Source: Tetragonia tetragonoides (Eukaryota > Streptophyta > Magnoliopsida > Caryophyllales > Aizoaceae). From it: a stretch of 64,000 nt of DNA. The stretch lies in assembly GCA_038025085.1 (NCBI GenBank), contig CM076154.1:32480501-32544500 (forward strand), in the 5' to 3' direction. Shown here in pieces: positions 1 to 13,902 of this stretch. The notes under the pieces are model-generated. The model saw only the letters and a list, made by a program, of their open reading frames with translations. It searched no databases and was not told the DNA's origin. Both the position numbers and the translations under genes were made by a program. Each line of letters opens with the position of its first letter. The first letter of the stretch is position 1.

Positions 1-1400
1 CTCTGCCTGTTCTGGATTGAAAGCAAATGAGAGTAAATCAGAGATATATTTTGGAGGTGTTGATAATGCTATGAAGCAAAACATTATTTCTTCTCTGGGA
101 ATGCAGGAAGGGGAACTACCCTTCAGGTACCTAGCAGTACCCTTGACGTCAAAAAGACTCCAAGCTTGTCACTTTGATCCTTTAATACAGAGAATGACAA
201 ATAGGATACAGTCATGGACATCAAATTTCCCGTCCTGTGCAAGGAGACTCCAACTCATTAAGTTTGTTTTGTTTTCATTACAAAATTTTTGGGCGCAATT
301 CTTTCATATACCCATGAGTGTGATCCACAATATTGAGCAGATTTGCAGATGCTTCTTGTGGACTGGTACAGCAAACCCTAGCTCTAGAGTCCTGATGGCT
401 TGGGAAGATCTTTGTACGCCAGCTGCAAGGGGTGGATTGGGATTATCCAATTTCAAATATTGGAACAAAGCTTCCCTTAGCAAATTATTATGGGATATTC
501 AACATAATAAAGAGAAATTATGGGTGCAATAGGTCAGTGATTTCTACATAAAAAACAAGGACTTCTGGATCATGGAGAAGCCACTACAGGCTGCTTGGCT
601 AATACAGAAAATATTTGATAGTAAAGCTGATCTACAACAGTTTTTTATGTAATTATGCTGTGTATAAGGTGAACAAAGCATACAAGACCTTCTTTCCTGT
701 GAAGCCTAGAGTATTCTGGACTCCCCTGGTGTGGAACTCTATTGCCATGCCTAGATGGAGGTTCATTAGTTGGCTGTGCATAAAGGAAAGACTCCCTGTA
801 TGGAAGAACCTGTATAAGACTGGTGTGCATGGTCCTAGTATATGTATCCTGTGTAAACAGAATGAAGAAAGCTTCCAACACACTTTCTTTGAGTGTGAGT
901 TTGTGATGCAGCTATGGCAGAGGACCTTCAAATGGCTAGATCAGCCAACCCAGCTCGAGATGGCCAGATGTGTATAAGTGTGTGATTTAGCCAAGGGCAA
1001 GCGTATACAGAAGAGAACAGTTGGTGCCTGCTTTGCTGGAGTTATATACTTCACCTGGAGAGAACGAAATGCAAGAGTGTTCCAGGAAAGAAGCTCTAAT
1101 GCTGAACAGGTGATGAAGATAATCATTGGAGCGCTGGATGCCAGAGCTGCAGGAGCAACAAACAAGAAAATTAGAGATTATTTCTTGTGTCATTTGAATT
1201 ATTATTGTTGAGTTTTGTGAGATGTAGGATTGTCTATGTCTTTAAGTTTATACTGCTGATAGAAGTTTATTTGTCCTAGAGAAGTTGCTGTGACTACCTC
1301 TAGCTACGAAGGATGTAGGTGTGTTGGTGTGTTTAATCTGTACTGTACCCATCCACTTTAAAAGTAATTTAATACAAATATTTACTTTCCAAATAAAAAA
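1..1400 (+). mobile_element. LINE (non-LTR retrotransposon) 3' end, decayed
   Basis: The 3' part of a plant LINE ORF2 enters from the left edge. Frame 17-532 reads as the segment downstream of the reverse transcriptase core (motifs FRYLAVPLTSKRL, QLIKFVLFSLQNFW, FLWTG). It ends at a TAG at 530-532, and the frame stays readable past that stop. After a +1 shift near 640, frame 615-977 gives a zf-RVT type zinc-binding region (WRFISWLCIKERLPVW, then C-x2-C of ILCKQ and H/C of FQHTFFECEF). A further stop at 975-977 separates a last piece ending at 1211. An untranslated tail runs to an A-rich stretch near 1390-1400. Two stops and a frameshift mean it is dead. The family assignment is confident; the exact 3' end is not. 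Confidence 0.85.
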
Positions 1401-1555
1401 ATTACCAGTTGGAAATAACGAGCACTAAGATGGAGAGAACACACCCTAATATTGTTAAGGTGAATGATGCACATGTCTCATCACATTATGCTGCAATCTT
1501 CCACTAAGGGAATAGGGTTGTTAGGATTGTAACACTTGACACTATGGTCATCTGA

Positions 1556-1566
1556 CTCTGATACCA
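1556..1566 (-). other. Ty1/copia-like primer binding site remnant
   Basis: On the minus strand this reads TGGTATCAGAG, the usual initiator-tRNA-Met primer binding site of copia retrotransposons. The sequence just before it on the minus strand ends in CA, as an LTR would. No LTR pair or internal domain is visible, so this is at most a fragment; the hAT-type element at 1608 may have landed in it. The match is short and could be chance. Confidence 0.3.
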
Positions 1567-1607
1567 AATTTTGTAACCAATTCAACCAAAAAATTTATAT
1601 GATTAAC

Positions 1608-2256
1608 TAGGGGTGAGCAGAAATTCAGGGTACCCAGTACCGGAACCGGAATTGGTTAGGAACCGTTGGTTGCGAAACCGGAACCGGTCTAACCAATTCC
1701 AATTCCAATTCCCAAAAATAGGAATCGGTACCAATCAATTCCAATTCCAATTCCTGGCTTTTGGGAACCAGAACCGGTTGGGTACCCAGTGCAAAAAAAA
1801 TAAATGACTTTTTTTCTTTGTTAGAAATGAAGTGATTTTCTAGTAAAGTTAGTAGTTTAAAATTTTCCATTTGTAATTTTAATGTTTTTAATGATTGTAT
1901 TTGTAAAATTAATAATTAAATTATTGTATATGTTATTTAAATTTTGATTTACACTGTGAAGTATTTTGATTGTAATATTTGATTATATGTTTGCGGTATT
2001 TATGGAAAACTAATATTTATTAGTGTTTTTATTATTAAAATATACATTTATTTGATTTAAAAAATAAGAAAAATTAGATTTAATGCGGACTTGGGTACCC
2101 AGGAATTGGTGGGTACCCGGTGGATCCAATTCTAATTTCTAAGATTTAGGAACCGGTATAACCAATTCCAAATTCCTACAAATTAGGAACCAGTGGATCC
2201 AATTCCAATTCCGGGTAGTGTAATACCTGGTGGGTACCCGGTTGTGCTCACCCCTA
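1608..2256. mobile_element. Non-autonomous hAT-type element (649 bp)
   Basis: The termini are TAGGGGTGAGCA at the left and its inverted complement TGCTCACCCCTA at the right. They are flanked by an imperfect 8-bp target duplication (TGATTAAC at 1600-1607, TAATTAAT at 2257-2264; 6 of 8 match). Subterminal regions are packed with short direct repeats of the types GGAACCGG, AATTCCAATTCC and GGGTACCC. The centre is AT-rich with no coding sequence. TIR type and 8-bp duplication fit hAT. Confidence 0.75.
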
Positions 2257-2264
2257 TAATTAAT

Positions 2265-3610
2265 GGAACAAGTGGAAAAAAAAAATACAATTAATATTCC
2301 CTTATAAATTAAATGTCATGAAAGTTGATTATAAATAATTATGTAGTACAACATTTTTTAAAATAATGTTAGGTATATTAGATTGATCATCGTATGGGAG
2401 ACAAACCCCCTTTTGTAGTGGCAGATAGAGACCGTTCCCGACTTGGAACTGGTCGTACAGATTCTTATCACGGACAAGTTTAAAATATGGCAACTGAATA
2501 ATAATGGGGTTCGCTATTTAGAGCAGGTAAATGACTCAAAACTGTACTCAGTTTGACTTTTCCTTCATAATTAATTTTCAAGTATATGCTTAAGCTACCT
2601 AAAAGTTATACCTTAGATCATTATTTTTATTTCATACCATCGTTAGGATTTAACTTTTAGAATTTATTGTTTATTTTTTCTTCACATTTATCTCTTTACA
2701 ATTCGTTAAAGATCACCTAAATATTTACGACTTAAAATACTTACATCGACACATATGTCATGGTGAATATTGTGGTTGAACTACTTGATCAACTTATTAA
2801 CTAAACCATATTGCACCTTAAAAAACTATATTGCACTAAGGCTTTTTTCTCCTCAGCTAAGTTTTAGTTTAGTTAATTAAAGTTCAATCCAATTTAGTTA
2901 AGTTCAATTCACTTCACTTCATTTCATGATCAGGAAACTAATTATCACTAAATATATTCATGATGAGATATGTATTATTGGAAAGAGTTTAACAATCAAC
3001 GTATTCTTTCAAATGAGCGCAATATAGAATATGTTTGGAAGGTGTTTGGATCCTCTAAAGTTCATTTCTCTAGAGTTTCTGTGGAGTTTTTTTTTTATGT
3101 CTATCTCTTTTCTCTAACTACCTATTTTCAAAACATAACAACCCCCTCTAATCTAAAGGTTTCAAAAAACCCCCTCTAATCCAATGGTAAAAGAGAGAAG
3201 AAACTATAGAGAAAGAAGTCTAGAAAATTCGTTCTGTTTAGAAGAATGTTAATTGGTTGAAAGTCAAGTTGAAAAAAATTAATTTAGGTTAATTATTAAG
3301 TACTTTCAAAAAGTCATATTCACAACTCCGCTAAATTTAGTTGAAAAAAGTTCCATTCAGGATTTTTTTTTTCTAGATGAAAAGCACCCGGCCTATTAGG
3401 CAAAGAATAAATTAACAAAACCAAAAAACGCCCCTTAAAACTGGCTAGTAGTCCCGTTGTCTTAGGTTCTTAGTCACTGTAGTTTTTACAAATTACCAAG
3501 AAACAAAGAGGGCGATTTTAATATATAGAGCGCAAATTGCAATGCAATAACATCTGGTCCCTAAGTGCAACCATGTGCTTTAATTTGCATATTTGGGTGT
3601 ATCTCCAACA
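2265..3610. other. AT-rich non-coding stretch
   Basis: I see no gene here. The sequence is AT-rich, with runs of short TTCAGTTCA/TTTAGTTAAG-like motifs near 2860-2930 that recur in the MITE families of the window. The open frame at 2970-3179 has no recognisable domain and I do not treat it as a gene. Confidence 0.5.
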
Positions 3611-3611
3611 T

Positions 3612-3812
3612 ATTACGGGAGTGGAAATTAAAAATGTCGAACAAAGCTTCTCATAAAATTTGATTTTTAAAAAGAAAACACAATATGTATGGAGTAGGAC
3701 AGTAGGAGTAATATACGGGAGTGAAAATTAAAAATGTCGAACAAAGCTTCTGATAAAATTTGATTTAAAAAAAAACACAATATTTATGGAGTAGGACAGT
3801 AGGAGTAATATC
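3612..3812. repeat. 100-bp tandem duplication
   Basis: A unit containing AATTAAAAATGTCGAACAAA, CACAATAT and GGAGTAGGACAGTAGGAGTA occurs twice with a period of 100 bp (for example GGGAGTG at 3617 and 3717). The copies differ by a few substitutions and small A-run indels. It is non-coding, downstream of GLP1. Confidence 0.8.
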
Positions 3813-4236
3813 AACAGATTAAGGGTATGTTTGGTAAAATTCGTTGTAGCTATATCTCTCAAATGTAAATTAAGTAAAGAAATTAGTAGAAAAGTGCTTA
3901 GAATTGCTACAAAATGGTAATAATAAACTAACAGCTCTAGTTGCAGGTGAATTTGAAAATTTAATGACAAACTATTTGGTAGCAGAGAGTAAAAAGAATA
4001 CTAAGTGTAGTAAAATTATCTTTATTTTATTAATATGGATATGTAGAAAATCTTGCACATGATTTGGAAACATTAACCCGATGTAGTCATCATTGGGTTA
4101 TTACACTTATCAAGAACAAAGACATACTCGTACAATCACTACAATGTTTAAACGTTAAATAACATACAACTCGAGAAAATATTACTTTCAGTAGTAGTGC
4201 TACTCGAAATCCTCGATTCAATAGGGCTAACTTAGC

Positions 4237-5059
4237 TTAGAAGCGCCCCTGAAGATACTTGACAATCTTGTCATCAAGTTGGAAGGCCTTGCTAAGAACA
4301 TCAACCGAGATAGGTGGCTCGGCTCCGAAAACCGCATTAGCAATGGTGATGACACCGGGATTCTGACTGCTCAATGCAGCCATGACCACTGCTGGGTATT
4401 TATCGACATTGAATTGGAAATGAATTAGCCCTTGAGGGAACACGAACACGTCTCCCTTCTTAAGGATTTTAGTAAAGAGCTTGTTTCCGGCGTTGTTTGG
4501 TAGGTTGGAAGTTACAAAACCGACATAGAGGGTTCCCTCAAGTACAACAATAACTTCTGTGGCTCGGGGGTGTGTATGGGGAGGATTGAGACCACCGTGT
4601 GGTGCAAAGTCGATTCTGGCCACGGATATCCCAAGGGTGTTGAGGCCGGGTAAGTTAGCTGCACTCACTAGGGTCACATTGGATCCTACCCTGGGCGTTT
4701 TGGTGTCTCCTGCTATGTCTAGCCCGGCGAAAAAGAAATCCTCTGCTTTGGCATCCATCATATTCTTGCAGAATAGCCCGTTCACAAACACTGCAAGCAA
4801 CAAAAATATCAAAATAGAGAAGTTATAAGTCGATGTATGTAGGAGAAAAACAAGACGAAAAACAAACTATTATTATGAGACGCGGGGAGTATATATATAA
4901 ACAGAAGCATGGAACTAAGAATAATAGAATATTACCAGCACTATTAGGGTCATTTATGCCAACACAGAAATCTTGGACTTGATTGGGATCGGTAGCAGTG
5001 GCTACGTAACAAGCTATGGCCAAAAGACCAACACATGCAAGGATGTTGTGAGGAGACAT
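4237..5059 (-). CDS. Germin-like protein GLP1 (subfamily-1 type)
   Basis: Two exons on the minus strand: 4936-5059 (124 nt, from the ATG at 5057-5059) and 4237-4790 (554 nt). They are joined by a 145-bp GT/AG phase-1 intron and encode 225 aa. Residues 1-23 form a hydrophobic signal peptide. Cys32 and Cys49 are the conserved germin disulfide pair, Asn79 (NVT) is a likely N-glycan site, and germin box 1 ([11 protein letters not shown]) gives metal ligands His113, His115 and Glu120. Box 2 (FPQGLIHFQ) gives His165. GLPs are secreted cupins of the cell wall; members act as superoxide dismutases or have other activities, and oxalate oxidase activity is not implied. It differs from its neighbours in [13 protein letters not shown] and in Val177 (Ala in the others). 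The reading frame and splice sites are intact. Confidence 0.95.
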
Positions 5060-5155
5060 TGATCGCAATAGTTGTAGTTAAAAAAATGTGTTCTTAATCT
5101 AAGGATTGGAACAAGCTGCTTGTTTTTGATGATCAATTGCATGGTTAAGGAGGGG

Positions 5156-5163
5156 ATTTATAG
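5156..5163 (-). promoter_or_regulatory. TATA box of GLP1
   Basis: CTATAAAT on the minus strand, about 97 bp upstream of the GLP1 ATG. The same box sits at a similar distance before every other GLP start in the window, within a conserved TATAAAT-rich promoter block. Confidence 0.65.
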
Positions 5164-5535
5164 TAGGTGTTACTTAACTTATCCAACTTCTAATCGGTTG
5201 ATGAGTACCTAAACGGAGTAAGTAGTTACTAGTGTCTTTCTTTGAAGATTGTACATGGTTAGTTGGGACTTGGTCTTCTTTTATTTGTGGGTAATACCTG
5301 GTTTTCAATTTTAAGATAGTGACTGAAGAATTTATTTACTACTTAAGCTAGCATCACCATTTAACATATAATATATTGATTGGCTGGTTTAATGTATGTC
5401 AAAATTTTAATCGATGAGACAATACACATAAGGAAGCTAGGGAGTGGAGGAAATCGAACATGGGATATAATGTATATACCACCTTATTCTTAGTCACTAA
5501 ATCATCGAAGACTCTTTATATATACTTGTGTCAAT

Positions 5536-6181
5536 CAGGGGCGAAGCCATATGGGGGCTGGTATAGGCCTAGCCCCCCTGGCCCAGCACAAGATCCTTTA
5601 TTTTTTTAATTCGGCCTATGTAGAAATACCAAATAAATCTTATTTTACGCGAATAAGATCACATTGTTGTAGCTGTCATGGTAGTTTGGGCCTTAAATTT
5701 CTTGATGTCTCCTTGGTCACGGGATCAAGTCTGCATCTCAGCGTCCGTGTCACTTATTTCCATCCCCCTTTGTCTCTTTTTTACTAAATTTTTTAAGCAT
5801 TGTTTATCTTTCTTTTTCATTTTGTTCACTTGAATTTTATGAACCCTTCACTAATAATTCCAGAACCCCCCTCTCTTTTTCCTAAAATTTATTATGTTCA
5901 TCTTTCTTTTGCATTTTTTTTACTTAAAATTATCAACCCTTCACTAAAAATTTCAGTGGGTTAATTGTGAACTTAACTTCATTAATAAGCTTACTCCATC
6001 TCTTTCTAACCGTCCTAAAAATTTTACCTACTAGGGCCACTATAATGAAAATAACGGGAAAAAATTGGTAATATAGAGTACCTTTCAAATCTCCCGCCCC
6101 CAAAAAATTTATTTTTCAGAACTATTTTTCGCAATCTTTACATAAAAAGTTTGGCCCCTGTAGTTAAAAATTCCTGGCTTC
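5536..6181. mobile_element. hAT-like non-autonomous element, right terminus damaged
   Basis: The left end CAGGGGCGAAGCCA is matched by CTGGCTTCGC at the right. The flanks GTGTCAAT (5528-5535) and TCGTCAAT (from 6182) agree at 6 of 8 positions, as an eroded hAT target duplication would. Paralogous spacers near 24,080 and 48,110 run straight across this point without the insert, so it is an insertion specific to the GLP1 unit. No intact coding sequence. Confidence 0.6.
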
Positions 6182-6519
6182 GCTCGTCAATAATCTTGTG
6201 CACAAAATAGTGAAATTCTTTGTACATGCTCGGTTCAAACGCCCCTATATATGCATTTCTGTTATGCAATGTCATTTCAAAAACTTCCCCGAACTCAATC
6301 TGATAAAACTGGAAACTAGAGACATTACTACTCGAAAACTTGACCTGATATTTACCAAATCCAACCCGATCAACGAATCCGTTTGATATTATCAAGTGTA
6401 TATACCAAATCTTTTTTGTTCAAATGTGACACCATATTTGGGCTCTCTTTTGGTTGCCACTACAGTTTTGTCCAAGGCTCCAAGCACATGTATTGACCTT
6501 ATTACTAGATTTTGAAAGA

Positions 6520-6533
6520 GCAGTTTGAACTGC
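6520..6533. promoter_or_regulatory. Conserved palindrome upstream of GLP1
   Basis: GCAGTTTGAACTGC, preceded by GAAAGA and followed by TTGATAAGA. The same motif (GCAGTTGAACTGC in the others) lies upstream of the GLP relic, GLP5, GLP6, GLP7 and GLP8. Its function is unknown. It may be a regulatory site or simply a conserved part of the duplicated unit. Confidence 0.4.
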
Positions 6534-6758
6534 TTGATAAGAACAACTCGGATGCCTTACGAATGGTAAATCCGCTGAGAAAAATATGTCAATGAGGAGA
6601 TTAATAAGACGCTGGAAATAAAAGAAGCCGTACATAGGTTGAAGAACGAAGACGACGTCAATGCTTAATTAACCCTGTTTTCAACTCATAAAAATTGAAT
6701 TCAATTGAATTTATCTCTTTGGCTTGACCTTTAATTGCAAGTTGTTTTGTTATATTAA

Positions 6759-7060
6759 GGGTGTAATCTTTAGAGTGTATCCCGTCAATTCTGTTCCGTT
6801 CAGTTCAGGAGTGGTCTTGTGTCAGTTTAATGGTTTACAGTTCCATTCAGTGATGTTGGTTCAGTTTCTTGGTGTTCAGTTCAGAAACATACTTTTTATC
6901 TCACATATCAACCGGTAATCAGTTCAGTTCAGTGGTGTTCATATTAGTTCAGTTCAGTTCGGCGGTGTTCATATTAGTTCAGACAATATTGTTCATTTCA
7001 TTTCAGTGGTGTTGAATTTAATTCAATTCGATCAATTCAATCCAACTCAGGAACGCGCCC
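6759..7060. mobile_element. Tourist-like MITE (family rich in TTCAGTTCAG), unit 1
   Basis: Begins GGGTGTAATC after TAA (6756-6758) and ends ACGCGCCC before TAA (7061-7063), the 3-bp target duplication of PIF/Harbinger MITEs. The interior is made of repeated TTCAGTTCAG-type motifs. Orthologous copies sit at the same place in the other spacers (24,776 and 48,636), so insertion predates the unit duplications. Confidence 0.65.
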
Positions 7061-7170
7061 TAAGAAGATAGCTAGGGCACAAAAGGGCAGAGAAAGGGAG
7101 ACAAAAGAAAGAATAAATAATTCATGATTTCTACCAGTCGTGGTATAGTACATTATATAATAAGGATTTA

Positions 7171-7400
7171 GGGTTCGTTCTTTGGTATTTAGTTCAGTTC
7201 AGGTGTCAATTTAGTAATTTTCAGTTTAATTAAGTAGTGTTCAGTTCAATTCAGTGGTGCTTAGTTCAGAAACATACTTTTTATCTCACATATCAAGTTG
7301 TGTTAAATTCAATTCAATTGTGTCCAGTTCAGTTGTGTGTTGAATTCAATTCAGTTCAATTCAACTCTGGTAAGTACATTCAGCTCTAAAGAACACACAC
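7171..7400. mobile_element. Tourist-like MITE, unit 1
   Basis: Termini GGGTTCGTTCTTTGG and CTAAAGAACACACAC are imperfect inverted repeats. They are flanked by TTA on both sides (7168-7170 and 7401-7403). Same family as the elements at 25,171 and 49,008, which occupy the same position in the paralogous spacers. Confidence 0.7.
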
Positions 7401-7403
7401 TTA

Positions 7404-9003
7404 GAAGGAAAAATAACACATTTCATTGTTTGATTAATGTGATTTGGAAGGAATAGAAAAGTGAACAGTTTTATTCTCATTTTCTGCCAAATTCTACCAA
7501 TTTGGTAGGAAAATGATAAAAAATAAATAAAAATAAACTCATAAATTTCGCTTCTTATTCACTGGTTGCCAACCATTGTAATTTAGTGCTAGCCATTATA
7601 AGTTATCGTATTTTTTATTTGGATCCAACTAATGTTGTAGTCAGGTAAGACTAATAGTATGTCATAACTAGTAATAGCGAATGACAAATTATTTAATCAG
7701 CACTAATATGTACAAGTAATTTGTATTTTTATTTTATCTAAATTAATTAACGTCTCAAATTAGCCTAACCAGTATCAAAGGTTTGAAATGTTTACATTAT
7801 TATTGTTAGCCCTATATTATAGTGGTTAACAACCACCTAATAGACTTTAGACCCTTCAAAACTACAATGACTTGCTCTCCAAGCACAACTAGTTTTCGAA
7901 TAGTATTTACTCTGTCGTTTCCTAAATACATGTGACATCTAATCTAATATAATATCTGAAATCATTTAATACCAAATATATGGTTTCCTAAACATATGGA
8001 AAATATATTCATGCACTATATTTTCCATATCTATCTCTAATGCCCTCCCATAATTGTAGTGATATGCACATCACAAATGCTACAACTGGAACGATACAAT
8101 ATATATTTAATGTCCTCATCAGTCAATGAATCCTCAGTATGTACGTCGAGGCTCCACTTGTAATTCGTTGGTGAATTCTCGATCTACCTGTTGGGTCTTC
8201 ACACATGTCATTGGTAGGTGAATCCTTATAATTCTGTCCGTCGATTCTTCACATGTCATCTGAGTATGGAGAAGTCAACTTCTAGCTACTACCTCCAATA
8301 TTTCCATTGGCGCCATCCGTGATCGTCCATTACATTCATAGTCGTCATATAGATAATCTTGTGCACCACATGTTTTCCTTCTAAACAATTAAAGCTATGT
8401 TTTTCTCAATTTAATTTCACTTAAATTCGGTTCATTTATCACATTAACATTCAAGTTTTTTAATTTAAAATAAGTTCATGAAGATAAATATATATGTAAT
8501 TGGAAAGATAATAAAACATTTTTTCAAATGATTCCAATATTCAATATGTTTGGACGAGTTATAATTGGTCTAAGTATGTCATGTTACAAAAATCAATACG
8601 GTGCAGCTCAGTTGATTTCACTTCAGTTCAGCTTTTTACCAGTATGGATCCTTTGCTGTTCTTTTTCTCGATTGTCCCTTTCTCTCTCTATGTCTCTCCT
8701 CTAAATATTTAAATTTGAAAAAATCACCCCCTCTATCCAAGGATCAAAAATCCACCCCCTCTAATCTAAGGATATAAATTTAGAAAACAATGCGTTCTCT
8801 GCTATTAATTATTTTACAACAGCAGAAAATCTGCTCTCGCTTTTTCTAGTTCAAAAGACCAGAGCCGAAGGGCTTCTAGAGCTGATTAGGACATAAGGTG
8901 AACATTTTCTACTCTAAAACGCTTCCATAACTAACATCTTATAATAGTAATATTCATAACAGAGTAATGGAAATTCCTTTGTGCACATAAATGGCAACCT
9001 GTC
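7404..9003. other. GLP1-unit spacer, no gene seen
   Basis: AT-rich intergenic DNA that is paralogous to about 26,712-28,270 and 49,275-50,440. Long stretches align by eye, including ATATTTTCCATATCTAT, the block around GAGTATGGAGAAGTC near 8,262, and CAGCTTTTTACCAGTATGG near 8,630. I see no coding sequence or RNA gene. Confidence 0.6.
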
Positions 9004-9006
9004 TTA

Positions 9007-10007
9007 GGGCATGTTTTTCTAGATGGATTTCAGTAATTTTTAGTTTTTTCCAATTTTTTTCAGTTTTTTTCAGTTTCTAGTTAAAAATTTCAGTTTGCTC
9101 CAGTTTTCTCCAATTTATTCCAATTTATTCCAGTTTTCTTCAGTTTGTTCCAGTTTTTTCCAGTTTATTCCATTTTTCCCTATTTAATATTTTGACATAA
9201 TAAATATAGTAATATAAATTGATGTGCATGCATCATCACGGAAGGACCATTAAAATGTTTTTCAAAATTATATGACGGCAATATTGACAAACATTATTTG
9301 ACAGCTGTACGGTAATCCCACTAATTTCAGCCAAGTGTTTTGATAGTACGATGATTGAAAGTCTCCAACATTCACATTATATAATGGAAGATATGAAAGA
9401 ATCCAGCAATAAACAATTATTTGACCATTTTTTGTGCTTAATTACATCACGAAGGAAACGAATATTTGTCACATATTGTACCATATTCACCATCCTTGGA
9501 TTCTCCCTTCTTCTAGACACAATGCTATGCCTCGTCACCAACATCTCAAATCTCTTATGCGACAATTATAAGCTACACCCTTCGGTCTACGGAAATCTCT
9601 ACGCTTTCCTACTATAATGTTTGTTCTAGGGAAATCTTAACGCTTCCTTATATATAATAGTATCGTGTTGCAGAATTATTTCCTTTGTACCCCTCCTTTT
9701 TTCTCACCGCCCATGTGCCCGGCCATATTCCCTTAGCCTCACTATTTTCTCATGAAATAGAAAATGTTATTTTTAATTGTCTTATCATGAAAAGATCATT
9801 TAAACATTTTGGTTAGGGCATATTTAGTGTCAATCATCGACGCAGATGTTATGAAAGAATTTGCTTAATCAAGGCATGCACACTGAGCCATATGATAACA
9901 TAAATCAAAAATAAATATAAATTGCATATATATTTAAATCACTTTTGAAAAATGCCTATTTTTTATTATCTACTTCATCAGTTCAAAATTGATGTACCCG
10001 TTTGAGC

Positions 10008-10073
<66 letters not shown>

Positions 10074-10146
10074 TATAATTGTAATAATAAAATAATAACA
10101 ATAATTATTATTATTTTATTATTACAATTATATATTATTATTAGTA

Positions 10147-10188
<42 letters not shown>

Positions 10189-10372
10189 AAGAGAATTCAT
10201 AAATGCAAAATTTCCACTAAGTTCTTGTTTTTTCCAGTAAGTTCCAGTTTTCTCCAGTAAGTTTCAGTTTGTTCCAGTTTCCAGTTAAAAGTTTCAGTTT
10301 CCAGTTTGTTCCAATTTTCTCCAGTTTGTTCTAGTTTTCAGTATCCAGTTTCCAGTCTAAAAAAACATGCCC
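9007..10372. mobile_element. PIF/Harbinger-like MITE with long AAT/ATT palindrome
   Basis: The termini GGGCATGTTTTTCTAGA and CTAAAAAAACATGCCC are inverted. The flanks are TTA (9004-9006) and TTA (10373-10375). The sister spacer at about 28,260 reads straight through (GGCTTAGTGAAACATGC), giving a clean empty site. Subterminal arrays of CAGTTTNNTCCAGTTT lie at both ends. At 10,008-10,190 an (AAT)n run is followed by (ATT)n, a perfect fold-back of over 150 bp. An open frame at 9351-9617 matches nothing I know. Confidence 0.75.
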
Positions 10373-10375
10373 TTA

Positions 10376-10894
10376 GTGAAACATGCATATATAGTAGTCT
10401 CTTGTGCTCCTCTGTCCTAGGGGTTGGACCTGACAATCCAGTGGTGGAAGTTAGAGCAAGTTGAGGGGGTTAAGATTTGATCCCTTAACCTCTTGGTTGT
10501 TAGAAAACTAGTTTACCACTATGCCAAATACTATAAAAATGGCTGGGGGACCAAACCCCCTCCCGCCCTGGAAAAGTTCCGCCCCTACCGGAAACTCTCA
10601 CGTATAGTCAAATGAGACAATACTGCATGAGCCCATGTTTGGAGTGCCCATAATAAAAAAGACATTTCCGGCTTAAATTTCACAATATGGTACAATGTAG
10701 TCAATGGGGTTCGAATTCTTAGTATTAACCGATACTCGAGAGTTTCACCTAAATGCATTGCCCTAGCTAGAATGTGATCTAAGTCTAACCTTGTATCCTT
10801 ATCTCCCACAATAATACCCAACCTCCTTAGTTTTTATGCTACATACCCAATTACTTAGGGAAAAACCAAAAAAAATTCGGAAGTTGTCGACTAC
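10376..10894. other. GLP1-unit spacer continued, no gene seen
   Basis: Paralogous to about 28,270-28,900 and 50,450-50,840. The only frames are short and unsupported. It contains no element that I can delimit. Confidence 0.5.
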
Positions 10895-10896
10895 TA

Positions 10897-11150
10897 CTCC
10901 CTCCGTCTCAAAAAAAACCTGAACCTTTGCTTTTTTAAGGTCAAACTTAACAAACTTTGACCATTAATTTATGAAAATATATAAAGATTCACATTATGAA
11001 AATACTTTTGTTAGATTTATTTTTAAAAGTACTTTCAACAAGTCGTATTGTTATAATTTTTATATTCATATAATTGTAGTTATTTATGGTCAAATGGTAT
11101 CTTGAAAACCGTGAAAAACAAAGGTTCAAGTTTTTTTTGGACGGAGGGAG
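10897..11150. mobile_element. Stowaway-like MITE (Tc1/mariner)
   Basis: Starts CTCCCTCCGTC and ends GACGGAGGGAG, flanked by TA on each side (10895-10896, 11151-11152). About 254 bp. The two sister spacers near 28,920 and 50,850 lack it, so it is a recent insertion. Confidence 0.85.
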
Positions 11151-11932
11151 TATTATTTAGAGCTAGTTACTGCAAATTGTTTTATTTTTTATTATTTGGG
11201 TCCACCTGATGTTGTAGTTACATGATATTAATAATTTCTTGTCATAACTATTCATTAAGGGATATTACACGTTGTACCCCTGTGGTTTGGCAAAATTCCT
11301 GCTGCATCCGTATTTTAAGTTTCCTGTATGTCGTACCCCTGTAAGTATGTGTTAATGTATGGCGTATACAAGTTAGGCTTTGACTGTGTAAGACGTTAAG
11401 TGATATTTTCATGACTTTTTTACCCTCCCAAATAGACGGAAGCTATAAGTGAGTGAGTTTGGTGCTGGCTAGTAAGAACCCTACTCGCTGTACCCCTATT
11501 GTTTGAGCAAATGTACAGTCTATCCATGTGTTTGCCTACTCTGTCCATCGTCTAGTTTGATGGGGATTGAATGGCAGCTAGCCGTTGGGACCTTGGGACC
11601 TGCCTATAAAAATCCCATTCTCCTCTCCTTCTTTTCATCATTCACTCATCTTCACTCACTTTCTTCTACCCATCATCTCTGTTTTCATCCAAGAAAATGG
11701 CTTCATCCGCTTCAAATGCAACAAGCAACAACAACCATGGAATAAGGGTGCAGAACAAGGACTGCCCCAACTGTGACCCACCAAGAAGGACTCAAATCAG
11801 AAGCTCCGAGTCATCTGCAAATAGAAATAAATTGTACTACAAATGTGATGTATGCAATTATTTTGAGTCGTGCAGTCCAATTCTTGTTTTTGCAGGTCAT
11901 TACATAGGTGAACCAATGAATGGTGATGTAGG

Positions 11933-13419
<1,487 letters not shown>

Positions 13420-13902
13420 GATGTAGGCAACAATCCAACAAACAACCCAAGTCCCATACTTGAAGAAATCAGAAAGATGACAGAGAACCTGAATGGGATG
13501 AAGGCAAAAGCAGAAGAATTTGCTAGCTATGTGTATTTGGTAATGAAAATAGGGATAATTATGTATTTATATCTTCTTTGGGGAGCTAAGGGAAACAATT
13601 AAGTAATGCAATATAATGGAACTCTTGTATTGTTGTTGCAAGCATTTAATATAAATGCCATCTAATTTTCAGAAACTCAATACATAAAGTTTTGCAATTG
13701 TTCACAATCCAATCAAACAAAATAACACATACTTGTTCCCAAAAAATCATGGCCTGTCAAATGGCATATAACAGCTAGCCTAGCATTATTACCCAAAAAA
13801 TTGCATCTACAAATATGCAAAATCTACACCAACAAATACACAAACATCCTTGAAATTATCCAAAAACAAAGACATAAAAACAAGTCCACACCACTGTCAC
13901 AA

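Noticed and set aside
4559..4828. Antisense frame opposite GLP exon 2 (also at 18,968, 29,684, 41,657, 47,147, 51,609 and 58,272)
   Set aside because: It recurs because the sense exon is conserved; no start context, domain or independent conservation.
9351..9617. 88-aa frame inside the 9,007 element as a transposase remnant
   Set aside because: No recognisable motif; absent from the related nested element.
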